DNA of 64,000 nt from Cryptomeria japonica (Eukaryota > Streptophyta > Pinopsida > Cupressales > Cupressaceae). Below the pieces are notes generated by a model that was given only the letters and a program-made list of their open reading frames with translations, was not told the origin of the DNA and searched no databases. The DNA is taken from positions 22,570,501 to 22,634,500 of the forward strand of contig NC_081413.1 in NCBI RefSeq assembly GCF_030272615.1, given 5' to 3'. Positions within the stretch are counted from its first letter, which is position 1. Each line of letters begins with the position of its first letter. Below are positions 24,076-37,592 of the stretch, in pieces. Made by a program: the position numbers and the translations under genes.

Positions 24076-25510
24076 AGCTAATAAGATGAGAGGGGGGGTG
24101 AATCATACAAACTCAATCTTCCATAAAATCATCAGATTCAACCTAGGTAACATATACTTTAGTAATATAACCAAAACTGCTAAACATGCAAACTCAAAAG
24201 CATATAAACATCATAATCCTCATAACACCAGATTTAACGTGGAAACCCAAATAGGGAAAAACCGCTGTGGGATTTCAGACCCACTAAGAAATATACTCTT
24301 CTAGATTATGCTCGGTTAAAAGAAAATCCTATTAAAGATTACAAACACATTGCTAGATGTGACCTGGTTAAGGGATTTCCCTCAGATTTGTTAGGATCTT
24401 CACCTTGTTAGAAGTGACCTTGTTAAAGGATTTCAAACACTCAATCAGAATGTCACCTTGCTAGAGGGTTTTACAAATAAGACTGTTAAGTCCACTCGGT
24501 TAAGAGATTTTCTGTCACTTCACAAAATAACAATAATAAAAATCTATTTGCAACTTCACATCTAAAATGCTAAAGCAGATTCTTATTTGTTCAATAAAAT
24601 ATAGACATAGAACTAATCTTGTCCATCTACTAGGCTCTATACTCCATTATTCAAATAGGTCTTCAAGCTTCTGTGCTCAGTAATCACTATGTAGCATCCC
24701 TGTGCATACACTTGCCCGCATACATTGTTTATCAACAGTTCCTTATTTATAAACAATTTGCCAACCGCTTAATCTCCTTGATCACATTTCCCATGATCAA
24801 TCATAGCCATCAGATCTTCAAACTTTGACCAGGTTCAATGTATCCTTCGATCTGAAAATGTTTTACCCCACCTTGGAACTTGCATACATTTCTTGGAACT
24901 TGTGCTAGGGTATTACGGTTCAATCTGAGATGTAGATCTTCCTGCCAATTTTCCTTTGCCATAGATTCTTTAACAAACTTCATTCATGGCATACCAATCA
25001 TTTAATCATAGCCAGCTCATCAACTTCCTTCATTAAATAATAATTGTATTCATTCAATGCATTCTGTTATTACTCGGTTGCAACTCGGTAAATACTAAAC
25101 TTCACTCAGTAGACATACCGCCTTCATTAACCGATAGCGATAACCTTAGGGTTTACCGACTAGGTTCTTTACTTGGTGACATAGTGTAGTATTAACCTTA
25201 CAATCAATAACATATGTATAATATTAAAACAATCTAAACATAATGATCTCATCATTGTCTAACTCGGTAATAGTTTCCCATTGAATAACTTATTTCTCCC
25301 CTTATTCATCATATTCTTTCTGTGTCTTTTACCGACATCTTTATACTCATCAAATCATACTTCTCAAGATATGGCAACATCATACTAAATTAGAAAATCA
25401 ATTTCTTGACATCAATGACAAAATATTAATATTAAGATAGTAAATATCCTTAATCAATTATATCCATAATCATCAACAACCTTCTTAATATCCTTATTGA
25501 AATGCCAACA
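24076..25510 (-). repeat. Copia-2 3' LTR (about 1.43 kb)
   Basis: On the minus strand it starts TGTTGGCATTTCAATAAGG and aligns over its length with the Copia-1 LTR. The far end at about 24076 has diverged from the expected ACA, so that boundary is uncertain by about 5 bp. Confidence 0.85.
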
Positions 25511-25525
25511 ATCTCCCCCTTTGGC
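25511..25525 (-). other. Copia-2 polypurine tract
   Basis: The minus strand reads CCAAAGGGGGAGAT directly before the 3' LTR, the plus-strand primer position. Further C-rich (plus) copies follow at about 25617 and about 25665. Confidence 0.8.
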
Positions 25526-25902
25526 ATTGATGGCAAAACCAATTGATTTGACCTAATTGATTAAGATTGTTGTTCGATTTTGAAATGCTAAAATTCTCTC
25601 CACCTGTCATCACAATTCTCCCCCATACACTAGTCTTCTCCTCTTTTCTTTAGTCTTCTCCCCCTTTGACAACAATGCCAACAAGTAAAGAACCTAATTT
25701 CGTCCTGTATGAAGTGATTTCCTGCTGTTGTGTGTCAATTTAGTCTTGGTCAGAGCATTTTGTCTTCAATTCCTATTCCCTATATTATTTCTTGTATTGT
25801 TTCTTGCACACCTTTAGAAAACATCCTAAAGTGTGTAAATCAGCATCAACTCCTAAAAGATATTCTGTAGAGTCATCGAATTGATGCTTTCACTGAACTC
25901 GG

Positions 25903-28900
25903 TCAGTGAGTAGAAGATAGGGGTAGGACCCCTAACTTACTTCTAAGATACTCAAAAGTGTCCCTTAGTAGTGGCTTGGTGAAGATATCTGCTATTTGTT
26001 CCTTTGTGCTAACATACTCCAACACCACTTTCTTCTCTTGAGCTTCTTCTCTAAGATAATGATATTTGATAGAGATGTGCTTTGTCTTAGAGTGCATAAC
26101 GAGATTCTTTGAAATGTTAATGGCACTAGTATTGTCACAGAATATAGTTACTGGCTCGATAACTTTCTCATTTATTCCATCCAACAGTTGTTTGATCCAT
26201 GCTATGTTGGTACAATTCAATGTTGCAGCAACGTATTCAACTTCTGTTGTTGACTATGAAACACATCCTTGTTTCTTGCTAAGCCAACTCACTAGTCTTT
26301 CTCCTAAAAAGAAAGATCCTCCACTTGTGCTTTCCCTATCATCAATGTTGCCTGCCCAATCAGCATCAGTATAAACTTTTAAATCAAAGTCATTTCCTTT
26401 TTGATATACTAAGCCATAATCCTTAGTGCCTTTCAAGTATCTGAAAATTCTCTTGATTGCTATCATGTGTGTTTCCTTAGGTTCTGGAGAGAATATTGCA
26501 ACTATACCTACTGCATGTGCTATGTTTGGCCTGCTGTGAACAACATATTGCAACTTTCGAATCATGGATCGGTAAAGTGTCTCGTCAATAGATGCAGATT
26601 CATCATTCTTTGATAGTTTATAGTTGGTAGTCATAGGAGTACTTACTGGTTTTGAATCCTCCATTCCAAATTTCTTCAAAATTTAATTTATGTACTTGGA
26701 TTGAGTAATGAAAATCTCATCTTTCATTTGCAGTATCTGTAAACCTATAAAATACTTTATCTCACCGATTAATGACATCTCAAATTCTTTGCTCATTTCA
26801 TTTCCAAAGTTCTTGCATAGAGAGTCATTTTCACAAAAGATAATATCATCAACAAATATGGCTGAGATCAGTATTCCATTTTCATCGTTCTTCATGTACA
26901 TATTGTTGTTTTTACTGGTCCTTATAAAACCAATCTTGGTCAAATAAGAGAGCAATCTCTCATACCATGCTCTAGGTGCTTGTTTTAGACCATATAAAGC
27001 TTTGTTCAATTTACATACCTGATCTTTATTCTTGTCTTCAACAAATCCTTCAGGTTGTTCAATAAAAACTTCTTCTTCTAATATACCATTTAGAAATGCA
27101 GATTTGACATCCATTTGATATACCTTGAAATTTTTGAAAGAAGCACATGCCAACAATGTTCTTACTCCTTAAAGTCTAGCCATAGGTGCAAAAGTTTCAC
27201 TTTAATCAATTCCTTCTTCTTGAGCATAACCTTTGCAAACTAGTCTAGCTTTATTTTGAATGACCTCACCTTTTTCATTTAGCTTGTTTCTGAAAATCCA
27301 CTTTGTACTGATTACATTTTTGTCCTTCAATCTTGGGATTAGATTCCATGTGTCATTCTTCTTGATTTGATCAATCTCTTCTGTCATAGCATTTATCCAA
27401 TCTTCATTTTTAAATGCCTCTTTCACTATTCTCGGTTCAAATTCAGATATCAGACATGTGTTATGTCTTAGTTTGTTCCTTGTCATCATTGGGTCATCCT
27501 TATCTCCTATAATCTAACTTGATGCATGATGTCTTTTGACATACTTGGCTAATACAGGCTCGGTAGGATCTGTATGATCTTCTTCATCACTCGGTAACTG
27601 GATATTCTCTTCATTTCCTTCTGCAATTTTCTCAATAAGACTTGTTAGTTGAACATAGATAAATTCATCATAATCTTCTGGTTCCTTGGAATTTCCTTCA
27701 TCATTCCTTTCTGCAAATTCATGAATTTTCACATTTGCAATTTCTGCCATTTTGTTAGATGATTTGATCAGACATTTAAATGTTTTACTTCTAGAAGAAT
27801 AACCAAGAAATGTTCCTTCTTCACTTTTCTGATCAAACTTGCCATTTCTATCATCTTTTTCTACATAGCATCTACTTCCAAAGATTTTGAAATAACTTAC
27901 ATTAGGTTTCTTGTCATACCAAATTTCATATGGTGTCTTCAATGTTCCTTTCTTCAGTTGTACTCGGTTTAGGGTGTAAACTATTGTTCTTATTGCTTCT
28001 CTCCAGAATGTTTGTGGCACTTTCTTTTCAATCATCAGGGTTCTGGCACAATCCACAATAGATCTATTTCTTCTCTTAGCAATTCCATTTTGTTGTGGAG
28101 TTCTCAGTGCAGAGACTTGTCTTTTTATACCATGATCATTGCAGAATAAGTTGAACTCATCAGATGTGAATTCTCCTCCTCTATCTGATCTAAGACATTT
28201 CAGTTGTCTTCTTGTTTCATTTTCAACTCTTGCCTTGTACCATTTAAACATTTGAAAAGCTTCTAATTTTTCTTTTAAAAACATTATTGACATCATCCTT
28301 GAATAATCATCCACAAATAGTATGAAATATTTATCACCATAATAATTTTGAACTTTCATAGGACCACAAAGATCAGTGTGCATAAGATCTAAAATTCCCT
28401 TAGAAGTGTAAGACTTACTTGTAAAGCTTGATCTTGTCATTTTACCCATCTGGCATCCTCGGTACATTGCATTCTTAGGTTTCTCAAGACTCGGTAGACC
28501 TCTTACTCGGTGCTTACTTATTTTGATCAGATTATCAAAATTTACATGACAAAAACTTTTATGCCATAACCATGTATCATCTATCTTTTCATACAAACAT
28601 TTATTTCGAGTTGAGTCAAGGTGAAATGTGTTACCTTTTGTTTGTGTCCCGATAGTAGCTAACTTTCCATGCTTGTCATGAACTTTGACAATTCCTTTCT
28701 GAAATTGTATTCGATATCCTATATTGTTTAGCTGTGTTACACTCAACAAATTGTATTTCAAACCTTCAACCCAATAAACATCATTGCACTTTGCATTGTC
28801 AAGAAGTGTTATGGATCCTTTACCTTTTACTAGACATGGTGCATCATTACCAAATCTTACATAGCCTCCATCATAGTCTTCTAACATAACAAACTTGTGT

Positions 28901-29922
28901 TTATCACGTGTCATGTGATGTGAGCATCCACTATCTATGATCCAAGAATCATTAGTATTTATGTGAGATATTAGAGCTTTTTCTTCATACCTTTCTTCAT
29001 CTAATCCATCTTTGATTGCCACATAAACTACTTCCTCTGTATTAGTTTCATCTGATTTATCATCATTGGATTCCTCATCAGCTATTAAGCATGACTTTCT
29101 ATTTCTTCTTTTGAAGTCTCGGTGTCCTCTGTAATGATTATCTTTGTGTCTATCATCTCGGTAATCTCTCTTTTTAGTAGAATCTTTGTCAAGACAGTTA
29201 GAAGCCATATGTCCTATCTTATCACAATTGAAACATTTCAAAGGTAGTTTTCCTTTATACTTACCTTTGCCTCTCGGTAACCTTCTGGCTAAAAGTTCTT
29301 CAAACTCTTCTTGTTTTCTGATTTCCTCATATAGTTTGTGTACTTCCTCCATATTCTTCTGAAATCTTTCACTTGCTCCACTATGATCCCCTTTAGTGTA
29401 CTTACTCATTCTATCATTGTAATCATCAGATTCACCAATATGAAAAGAACTAAATGCATATTCAACTTTATTTACCGATGACCCACTGTTATTAAAATTA
29501 CTTAACTCAAATGCATGTAGCTTACCAATAGTAGCATCTAAAGAAACTGGCATATTGGGTAAAGACCTCAATTCATTGATTGCAGAGACTTGGATTGCAT
29601 AAGATGGTAGAAGGGTTCTTAACAACTTACTTGTTATATCCTTTTCTTCAACAGTTCCACCTGCTCCTTTGATTTGATTGACAATCTCCTTTAGTCTTGT
29701 ACTGTACTGGGTTATGTTCTCACCTTCATCCTCATAGATTCAAGTTGTCCTCTTAGACTATCCACTTTTTCTCTTTGAACATGTTCATCTCCACCATACA
29801 TAGATATGAGCTTGTCCCACATTGCTTTTGCATCATTGTAGCCTTCTAGATCATTAAACTCTGAATCGGTCAATGCTGATGTTATTTCAATCATTGCTTG
29901 AATATGTTCTTGCTTTACCTTT
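25903..29922 (-). pseudogene. gag-pol: Copia-2 gag-pol, one frame with nonsense codons
   Basis: A 703-codon open frame (29625-27514) holds the zinc knuckle CFNCDKIGHMASNC, the protease site IIDSGCSHHMT, integrase with HTDLCGP and SDRGGEF, and the GKFDQKSEEGTFLGYS region. The same frame continues through RT ([26 protein letters not shown] catalytic site) and RNase H (TDADWAG, CDNTSAI, HIS.KYHYLRE) to 25903. It is broken only by stops at 27514-27516, 27202-27204, about 27175, 26683-26685 and 26254-26256, several at former Gln or Glu codons. Gag upstream (29712-29922) is in another frame because of a small deletion near 29727, a lesion shared by all array copies. Defective, but far better kept than Copia-1. 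Confidence 0.9.
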
Positions 29923-30816
29923 ACTATGATTTCTAACATCGAATGAGTGGATCCCTCAGTCTTTTTATTTCTTATTGATGTTGTGGGTATTGTGTGCCAT
30001 CTATTGTATGGTGATATTCCATGTAAACATCTCTCTATATTGACATGACACGACATCTCTTCTCTTTAGAATCACATGCATTTCATGCATACCATTATAA
30101 AAGGGACCTATCATATCTCTATTTTTTTGCATGTCTACATTTGCATTTTGTATTATCTAGCTAATTATCTTAATATTTGTTGCCTTTGTGAGGGCGTATC
30201 CACTTGATCTTATTATATGTTTCCTTTGTAGTGGCCAAGCCACTAATCAATATGATCACTCTATTACATGGCTATCTAGCATAACACAACTTGTTACGCA
30301 TATAGGTAAAATCATTTTCTTATATAAGTGATAATCACCCTATCATATGGCTATGTAGCATAACACAACTTGCTACCCATACCAACAAAATATTTTCCTT
30401 ATCTAAGTGATCATCACCCTATCATATGGCTATCTAGCATGACAGAACTTGTTTCCCACACCAATGAAATATTATTATCTCAGTATCTAATGAAATATTG
30501 GAATCCAAGAACACTGAGAGTGGGGAGGGGGGTGAATCAATGCTCTACCGATGATGCAAGTTTTGAACTTATTACTTATTAACCAGATAACAATAAATAA
30601 TATTAGAACACATACACCAAATAATACAAAGAAAGGAAACACCATAACACCATGATTTATATGTGGAAAGCCCTACAAAGGGAAAAACCATAGTGGGCCT
30701 GATACCAACAATATATCTATATACTTGATCAAGGTATACAAATATTACATTAGTGGTTTTGCACATGCAAAAAGGCCAACAGCCTATAGCTCACTACTCA
30801 AACACAAAATATAGGA
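29693..30816 (-). repeat. Array unit 1 (1,124 bp, founder-like)
   Basis: Contiguous with the body of Copia-2 on its left, so its gag is Copia-2's own. It has a single gag segment, Gypsy-B from about 29922 to about 30505, and Copia-C LTR end from about 30506. Its right part shares the variant type of units 4 and 9 (class C). Confidence 0.85.
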
Positions 30817-31394
30817 AGTCTTGTACTGTACTGGGTTATGTTCTCACCTTCATCCTCATAGATTCAAGTTGTCCTCTTAGACTATCCGCTTTTTCTCTTT
30901 GAACATGTCCATCTCCACCATACATAGATATGAGCTTGTCCCACATTGCTTTTGCATCATTGTAGCCTTCTAGATCATTAAACTCTGAATCGGTCAATGT
31001 TGATGTTATTTCAATCATTGCTTGAATATGTTCTTGCTTTACCTTTACTATGATTTCTAACATCGAATGAGTGGATCCCATGCTCTTTGATTGACAATCT
31101 CCTTTAGTCTTGTACTGTACTGGGTTATGTTCTCACCTTCATCCTCATAGATTCAAGTTGTCCTCTTAGACTATCCACTTTTTCTCTTTGAACATGTTCA
31201 TCTCCACCATACATAGATATGAGCTTGTCCCACATTGCTTTTGCATCATTGTAGCCTTCTAGATCATTAAACTTTGAATCGGTTAATGCTGATGTTATTT
31301 CAATCATTGCTTGAATATGTTCTTGCTTTACCTTTACTATGATTTCTAACATCGAATGAGTGGATCCCTCAGTCTCTTTATTTCTTATTGATGT
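30817..31394 (-). repeat. 289-bp internal tandem duplication (example, unit 2)
   Basis: Two consecutive copies, 30817-31105 and 31106-31394, each begin at AGTCTTGTACT. The join follows 'gtggatccc' of Gypsy-B and resumes in gag at 'atgctctttgattg', bringing in about 25 bp of gag that lies outside unit 1. Present in units 2-5 and 7-9, absent from 1 and 6. Confidence 0.9.
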
Positions 31395-34300
31395 TGTGGG
31401 TATTGTGTGCCATCTATTGTATGGTGATATTCCATGTAAACATCTCTCTATATTGACATGACATGACATCTCTTCTCTTTAGAATCACATGCATTTCATG
31501 CATACCATTATAAAAGGGACCTATCATATCTCTATTTTTTTGCATGTCTACATTTGCATCTTGTATTATCTAGCTAATTATCTTAATATTTGTTGCCTTT
31601 GTGAGGGCGTATCCACTTGATCTTATTATATGTTTCCTTTGTAGCGGCCAAGCCACTAATCAATATGATCACTCTATTACATGGCTATCTAGCATAACAC
31701 AACTTGTTACGCATATAGGTAAAATCATTTTCTTATATAAGTCATAATCACCCTATCATATGGCTATGTAGCATAACACAACTTGCTACCCATACCAAAA
31801 GAATATTTTCCTTATCTAAGTGATCATCACCCTATCATATGGCTATCTAGCATGACAGAACTTGTTTCCCACACCAATGAAATATTATTATCTCAGTATC
31901 TAATGAAATATTGGAATCCAAGAACACTGAGAGTGGGGAGGGGGGTGAATCAATGCTCTACCGATGATGCAAGTTTTGAACTTATTACTTATTAACCAGA
32001 TAACAATAAATAATATTAGAACACATACACCAAATAATACAAAGAAAGGAAACACCATAACACCATGATTTATATGTGGAAAGCCCTACAAAGGGAAAAA
32101 CCATAGTGGGCCTGATACCAACAATATATCTATATACTTGATCAAGGTATACAAATATTACATTAGTGGTTTTGCACATGCAAAAAGGCCAACAACGTAT
32201 AGCTCACTACTCAAACACAAAATATAGGAAGTCTTGTACTTTACTGGGTTATGTTCTCACCTTCATACTCATAGATTCAAGTTGTCCTCTTAGACTATCC
32301 GCTTTTTCTCTTTGAACATGTTCATCTCCACCATACATAGATATGAGCTTGTCCCACATTGCTTTTGCATCATTGCAGCCTTCTAGATCATTAAACTCTG
32401 AATCGGTCAATGTTGATGTTATTTCAAGAATTGCTTGAATATGTTCTTGCTTTACCTTTACTATGATTTCTAACATCGAATGAGTGGATCCCATGCTCTT
32501 TGATTGACAATCTCCTTTAGTCTTGTACTGTACTAGGTTATGTTCTCACCTTCATCCTCATAGATTCAAGTTGTCCTCTTAGACTATCCACTTTTTCTCT
32601 TTGAACATGTTCATCTCCACCATACATAGATATGAGCTTGTCCCACATTGCTTTTGCATCATTGTAGCCTTCTAGATCATTAAACACTGAATCGGTTAAT
32701 GCTGATGTTATTTCAATCATTGCTTGAATATGTTCTTGCTTTACCTTTACTATGATTTCTAACATCGAATGAGTGGATCCCTCAGTCTCTTTATTTCTTA
32801 TTGATGTTGTGGGTATTGTGTGCCATCTATTGTATGGTGATATTCCATGTAAACATCTCTCTATATTGACATGACACGACATCTCTTCTCTTTAGAATCA
32901 CATGCATTTCATGCATACCATTATAAAAGGGACCTATCATATCTCTATTTTTTTGCATGTCTACATTTGCATCTTGTATTATCTAGCTAATTATCTTAAT
33001 ATTTGTTGCCTTTGTGAGGGCATATCCACTTGATCTTATTATATGTTTCCTTTGTAGCGGCCAAGCCACTAATCAATATGATCACTCTATTACATGGCTA
33101 TCTAGCATAACACAACTTGTTACGCATATAGGTAAAATCATTTTCTTATATAAGTGATAATCACCCTATCATATGGCTATCTAGCACAACACAACTTGCT
33201 ACCCATACCAACAAAATATTTTCCTTATCTAAGTGATCATCACCCTATCATATGGCTATCTAGCATGACAGAAGTTGTTTCCGACACCAATGAAATATTA
33301 TTATCTCAGTATCTAATGAAATATTGGAATCCAAGAACACTGAGAGTGGGGAGGGGGGTGAATCAATGCTCTACCGATGATGCAAGTTTTGAACTTATTA
33401 CTTATTAACCAGATAACAATAAATAATATTAGAACACATACACCAAATAATACAAAGAAAGGAAACACCATAACACCAAGATTTATATGTGGAAAGCCCT
33501 ACAAAGGGAAAAACCATAGTGGGCCTGATACCAACAATATATCTATATACTTGATCAAGGTATACAAATATTACATTAGTGGTTTTGCACATGCAAAAAG
33601 GCCAACAGCCTATAGCTCACTACTCAAACACAAAATATAGGAAGTCTTGTACTATACTGGGTTATGTTCTCACCTTCATCCTCATAGATTCAAGTTGTCC
33701 TCTTAGACTATCCGCTTTTTCTCTTTGAACATGTTCATCTCCACCATACATAGATATGAGCTTGTCCCACATTGCTTTTGCATCATTGCAGCCTTCTAGA
33801 TCATTAAACTCTGAATCGGTCAATGCTGATGTTATTTCAATCATTGCTTGAATATGTTCTTGCTTTACCTTTACTATGATTTCTAACATCGAATGAGTGG
33901 ATCCCATGCTCTTTGATTGACAATCTCCTTTAGTCTTGTACTGTACTGGGTTATGTTCTCACCTTCATCCTCATAGATTCAAGTTGTCCTCTTAGACTAT
34001 CCACTTTTTCTCTTTGAACATGTTCATCTCCACCATACATAGATATGAGCTTGTCCCACATTGCTTTTGCATCATTGCAGCCTTCTAGATCATTAAACTC
34101 TGAATCAGTCAATGCTGATGTTATTTCAATCATTGCTTGAATATGTTCTTGCTTTACCTTTACTATGATTTCTAACATCGAATGAGTGGATCCCTCAGTC
34201 TCTTTATTTCTTATTGATGTTGTGGGTATTGTGTGCCATCTATTGTATGGTGATATTCCATGTAAACATCTCTCTATATTGACATGACACGACATCTCTT

Positions 34301-35055
34301 CTCTTTAGAATCACATGCATTTCATGCATACCATTATAAAAGGGACCTATCATATCTCTATTTTTTTGCATGTCTACATTTGCATCTTGTATTATCTAGC
34401 TAATTATCTTAATATTTGTTGCCTTTGTGAGGGCGTATCCACTTGATCTTATTATATGTTTCCTTTGTAGCAGCCAAGCCACTAATCAATATGATCACTC
34501 TATTACATGGCTATCTAGCATAACACAACTTGTTACGCATATAGGTAAAATCATTTTCTTATATAAGTGATAATCACCCTATCATATGGCTATGTAGCAT
34601 AACACAACTTGCTACCCATACCAACAAAATATTTTCCTTATCTAAGTGATCATCACCCTATCATATGGCTATCTAGCATGACAGAACTTGTTTCCCACAC
34701 CAATGAAATATTATTATCTCAGTATCTAATGAAATATTTGAATCCAAGAACACTGAGAGTGGGGAGGGGGGTGAATCAATGCTCTACCGATGATGCAAGT
34801 TTTGAACTTATTACTTATTAACCAGATAACAATAAATAATATTAGAACACATACACCAAATAATACAAAGAAAGGAAACACCATAACACCATGATTTATA
34901 TGTGGAAAGCCCTACAAAGGGAAAAACCATAGTGGGCCTGATACCAACAATATATCTATATACTTGATCAAGGTATACAAATATTACATTAGTGGTTTTG
35001 CACATGCAAAAAGGCCAACAGCCTATAGCTCACTACTCAAACACAAAATATAGGA
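30817..35055 (-). repeat. Higher-order block A-B-C (units 2-4)
   Basis: Three 1,413-bp units distinguishable by diagnostic substitutions. In unit A the first gag copy reads ...LEGY... with GDGHV, and the plus-strand frame reads PKEYF. In B the first gag copy ends MSMKVRT, the second has DSVFND, and the plus frame reads VSDT. In C both gag copies have LEGC and the plus frame reads PTKYF/VSHT. Total 4,239 bp. Confidence 0.8.
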
Positions 35056-37592
35056 AGTCTTGTACTGTACTGGGTTATGTTCTCACCTTCATCCTCATAG
35101 ATTCAAGTTGTCCTCTTAGACTATCCGCTTTTTCTCTTTGAACATGTCCATCTCCACCATACATAGATATGAGCTTGTCCCACATTGCTTTTGCATCATT
35201 GTAGCCTTCTAGATCATTAAACTCTGAATCGGTCAATGTTGATGTTATTTCAATCATTGCTTGAATATGTTCTTGCTTTACCTTTACTATGATTTCTAAC
35301 ATCGAATGAGTGGATCCCATGCTCTTTGATTGACAATCTCCTTTAGTCTTGTACTGTACTGGGTTATGTTCTCACCTTCATCCTCATAGATTCAAGTTGT
35401 CCTCTTAGACTATCCACTTTTTCTCTTTGAACATGTTCATCTCCACCATACATAGATATGAGCTTGTCCCACATTGCTTTTGCATCATTGTAGCCTTCTA
35501 GATCATTAAACTCTGAATCGGTTAATGCTGATGTTATTTCAATCATTGCTTGAATATGTTCTTGCTTTACCTTTACTATGATTTCTAACATCGAATGAGT
35601 GGATCCCTCAGTCTCTTTATTTCTTATTGATGTTGTGGGTATTGTGTGCCATCTATTGTATGGTGATATTCCATGTAAACATCTCTCTATATTGACATGA
35701 CATGACATCTCTTCTCTTTAGAATCACATGCATTTCATGCATACCATTATAAAAGGGACCTATCATATCTCTATTTTTTTGCATGTATACATTTGCATCT
35801 TGTATTATCTAGCTAATTATCTTAATATTTGTTGCCTTTGTGAGGGCGTATCCACTTGATCTTATTATATGTTTCCTTTGTAGCGGCCAAGCCACTAATC
35901 AATATGATCACTCTATTACATGGCTATCTAGCATAACACAACTTGTTACGCATATAGGTAAAATCATTTTCTTATATAAGTGATAATCACCCTATCATAT
36001 GGCTATGTAGCATAACACAACTTGCTACCCATACCAAAAGAATATTTTCCTTATCTAAGTGATCATCACCCTATCATATGGCTATCTAGCATGACAGAAC
36101 TTGTTTCCCACACCAATGAAATATTATTATCTCAGTATCTAATGAAATATTGGAATCCAAGAACACTAAGAGTGGGGAGGGGGGTGAATCAATGCTCTAC
36201 CGATGATGCAAGTTTTGAACTTATTACTTATTAACCAGATAACAATAAATAATATTAGAACACATACACCAAATAATACAAAGAAAGGAAACACCATAAC
36301 ACCATGATTTATATGTGGAAAGCCCTACAAAGGGAAAAACCATAGTGGGCCTGATACCAACAATATATCTATATACTTGATCAAGGTATACAAATATTAC
36401 ATTAGTGGTTTTGCACATGCAAAAAGGCCAACAGCGTATAGCTCACTACTCAAACACAAAATATAGGAAGTCTTGTACTGTACTGGGTTATGTTCTCACC
36501 TTCATACTCATAGATTCAAGTTGTCCTCTTAGACTATCCGCTTTTTCTCTTTGAACATGTTCATCTCCACCATACATAGATATGAGCTTGTCCCACATTG
36601 CTTTTGCATCATTGCAGCCTTCTAGATCATTAAACTCTGAATCGGTCAATGTTGATGTTATTTCAATCATTGCTTGAATATGTTCTTGCTTTACCTTTAC
36701 TATGATTTCTAACATCGAATGAGTGGATCCCTCAGTCTCTTTATTTCTTATTGATGTTGTGGGTATTGTGTGCCATCTATTGTATGGTGATATTCCATGT
36801 AAACATCTCTCTATATTGACATGACACGACATCTCTTCTCTTTAGAATCACATGCATTTCATGCATACCATTATAAAAGGGACCTATCATATCTCTATTT
36901 TTTTGCATGTCTACATTTGCATCTTGTATTATCTAGCTAATTATCTTAATATTTGTTGCCTTTGTGAGGGCGTATCCACTTGATCTTATTATATGTTTCC
37001 TTTGTAGCGGCCAAGCCACTAATTAATATGATCACTCTATTACATGGCTATCTAGCATAACACAACTTGTTACGCATATAGGTAAAATCATTTTCTTATA
37101 TAAGTGATAATCACCCTATCATATGGCTATCTAGCACAACACAACTTGCTACCCATACCAACAAAATATTTTCCTTATCTAAGTGATCATCACCCTATCA
37201 TATGGCTATCTAGCATGACAGAACTTGTTTCCGACACCAATGAAATATTATTATCTCAGTATCTAATGAAATATTGGAATCCAAGAACACTGAGAGTGGG
37301 GAGGGGGGTGAATCAATGCTCTATCGATGATGCAAGTTTTGAACTTATTACTTATTAACCAGATAACAATAAATAATATTAGAACACATACACCAAATAA
37401 TACAAAGAAAGGAAACACCATAACACCAAGATTTATATGTGGAAAGCCCTACAAAGGGAAAAACCATAGTGGGCCTGATACCAACAATATATCTATATAC
37501 TTGATCAAGGTATACAAATATTACATTAGTGGTTTTGCACATGCAAAAAGGCCAACAGCCTATAGCTCACTACTCAAACACAAAATATAGGA
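35056..37592 (-). repeat. Incomplete block A-B (units 5-6), B unit short
   Basis: Unit 5 is type A. Unit 6 (36469-37592) is type B but 1,124 bp: its single gag copy starts with the substitutions of the first B gag copy (LEGC, MSMK) and continues with the Gypsy-B junction of the second copy, as expected from recombination between the two 289-bp copies. Type C does not follow. Confidence 0.85.

Larger units (their letters stand above)
24076..29922 (-). mobile_element. Copia-2: Ty1/copia element, 5'-truncated
   Basis: It reads right to left: gag, zinc knuckle, PR, INT, RT, RNase H, polypurine tract, 3' LTR. The 5' LTR, primer site and first about 50 codons of gag are missing: at about 29922 gag changes abruptly into Gypsy-B sequence, with about 49 bp of Gypsy-B also lost relative to Gypsy-B2 (16541-16589). 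Loss of a 5' end is not how LTR elements insert, so a later deletion between element and host is inferred. Several CTCCCCC/CCCCTTTG blocks lie at 25511-25670, like the multiple polypurine tracts described for Sirevirus-type copia elements. Confidence 0.9.

Noticed and set aside
30572-30766. 64-codon hydrophobic minus-strand frame repeated in every unit (starting MCKTTNVIFVYL), resembling a small membrane protein.
   Set aside because: It lies wholly within the R/U5-like end of the Copia-C LTR, carries no signal beyond AT-rich hydrophobicity, and is identical because the units are recent copies.
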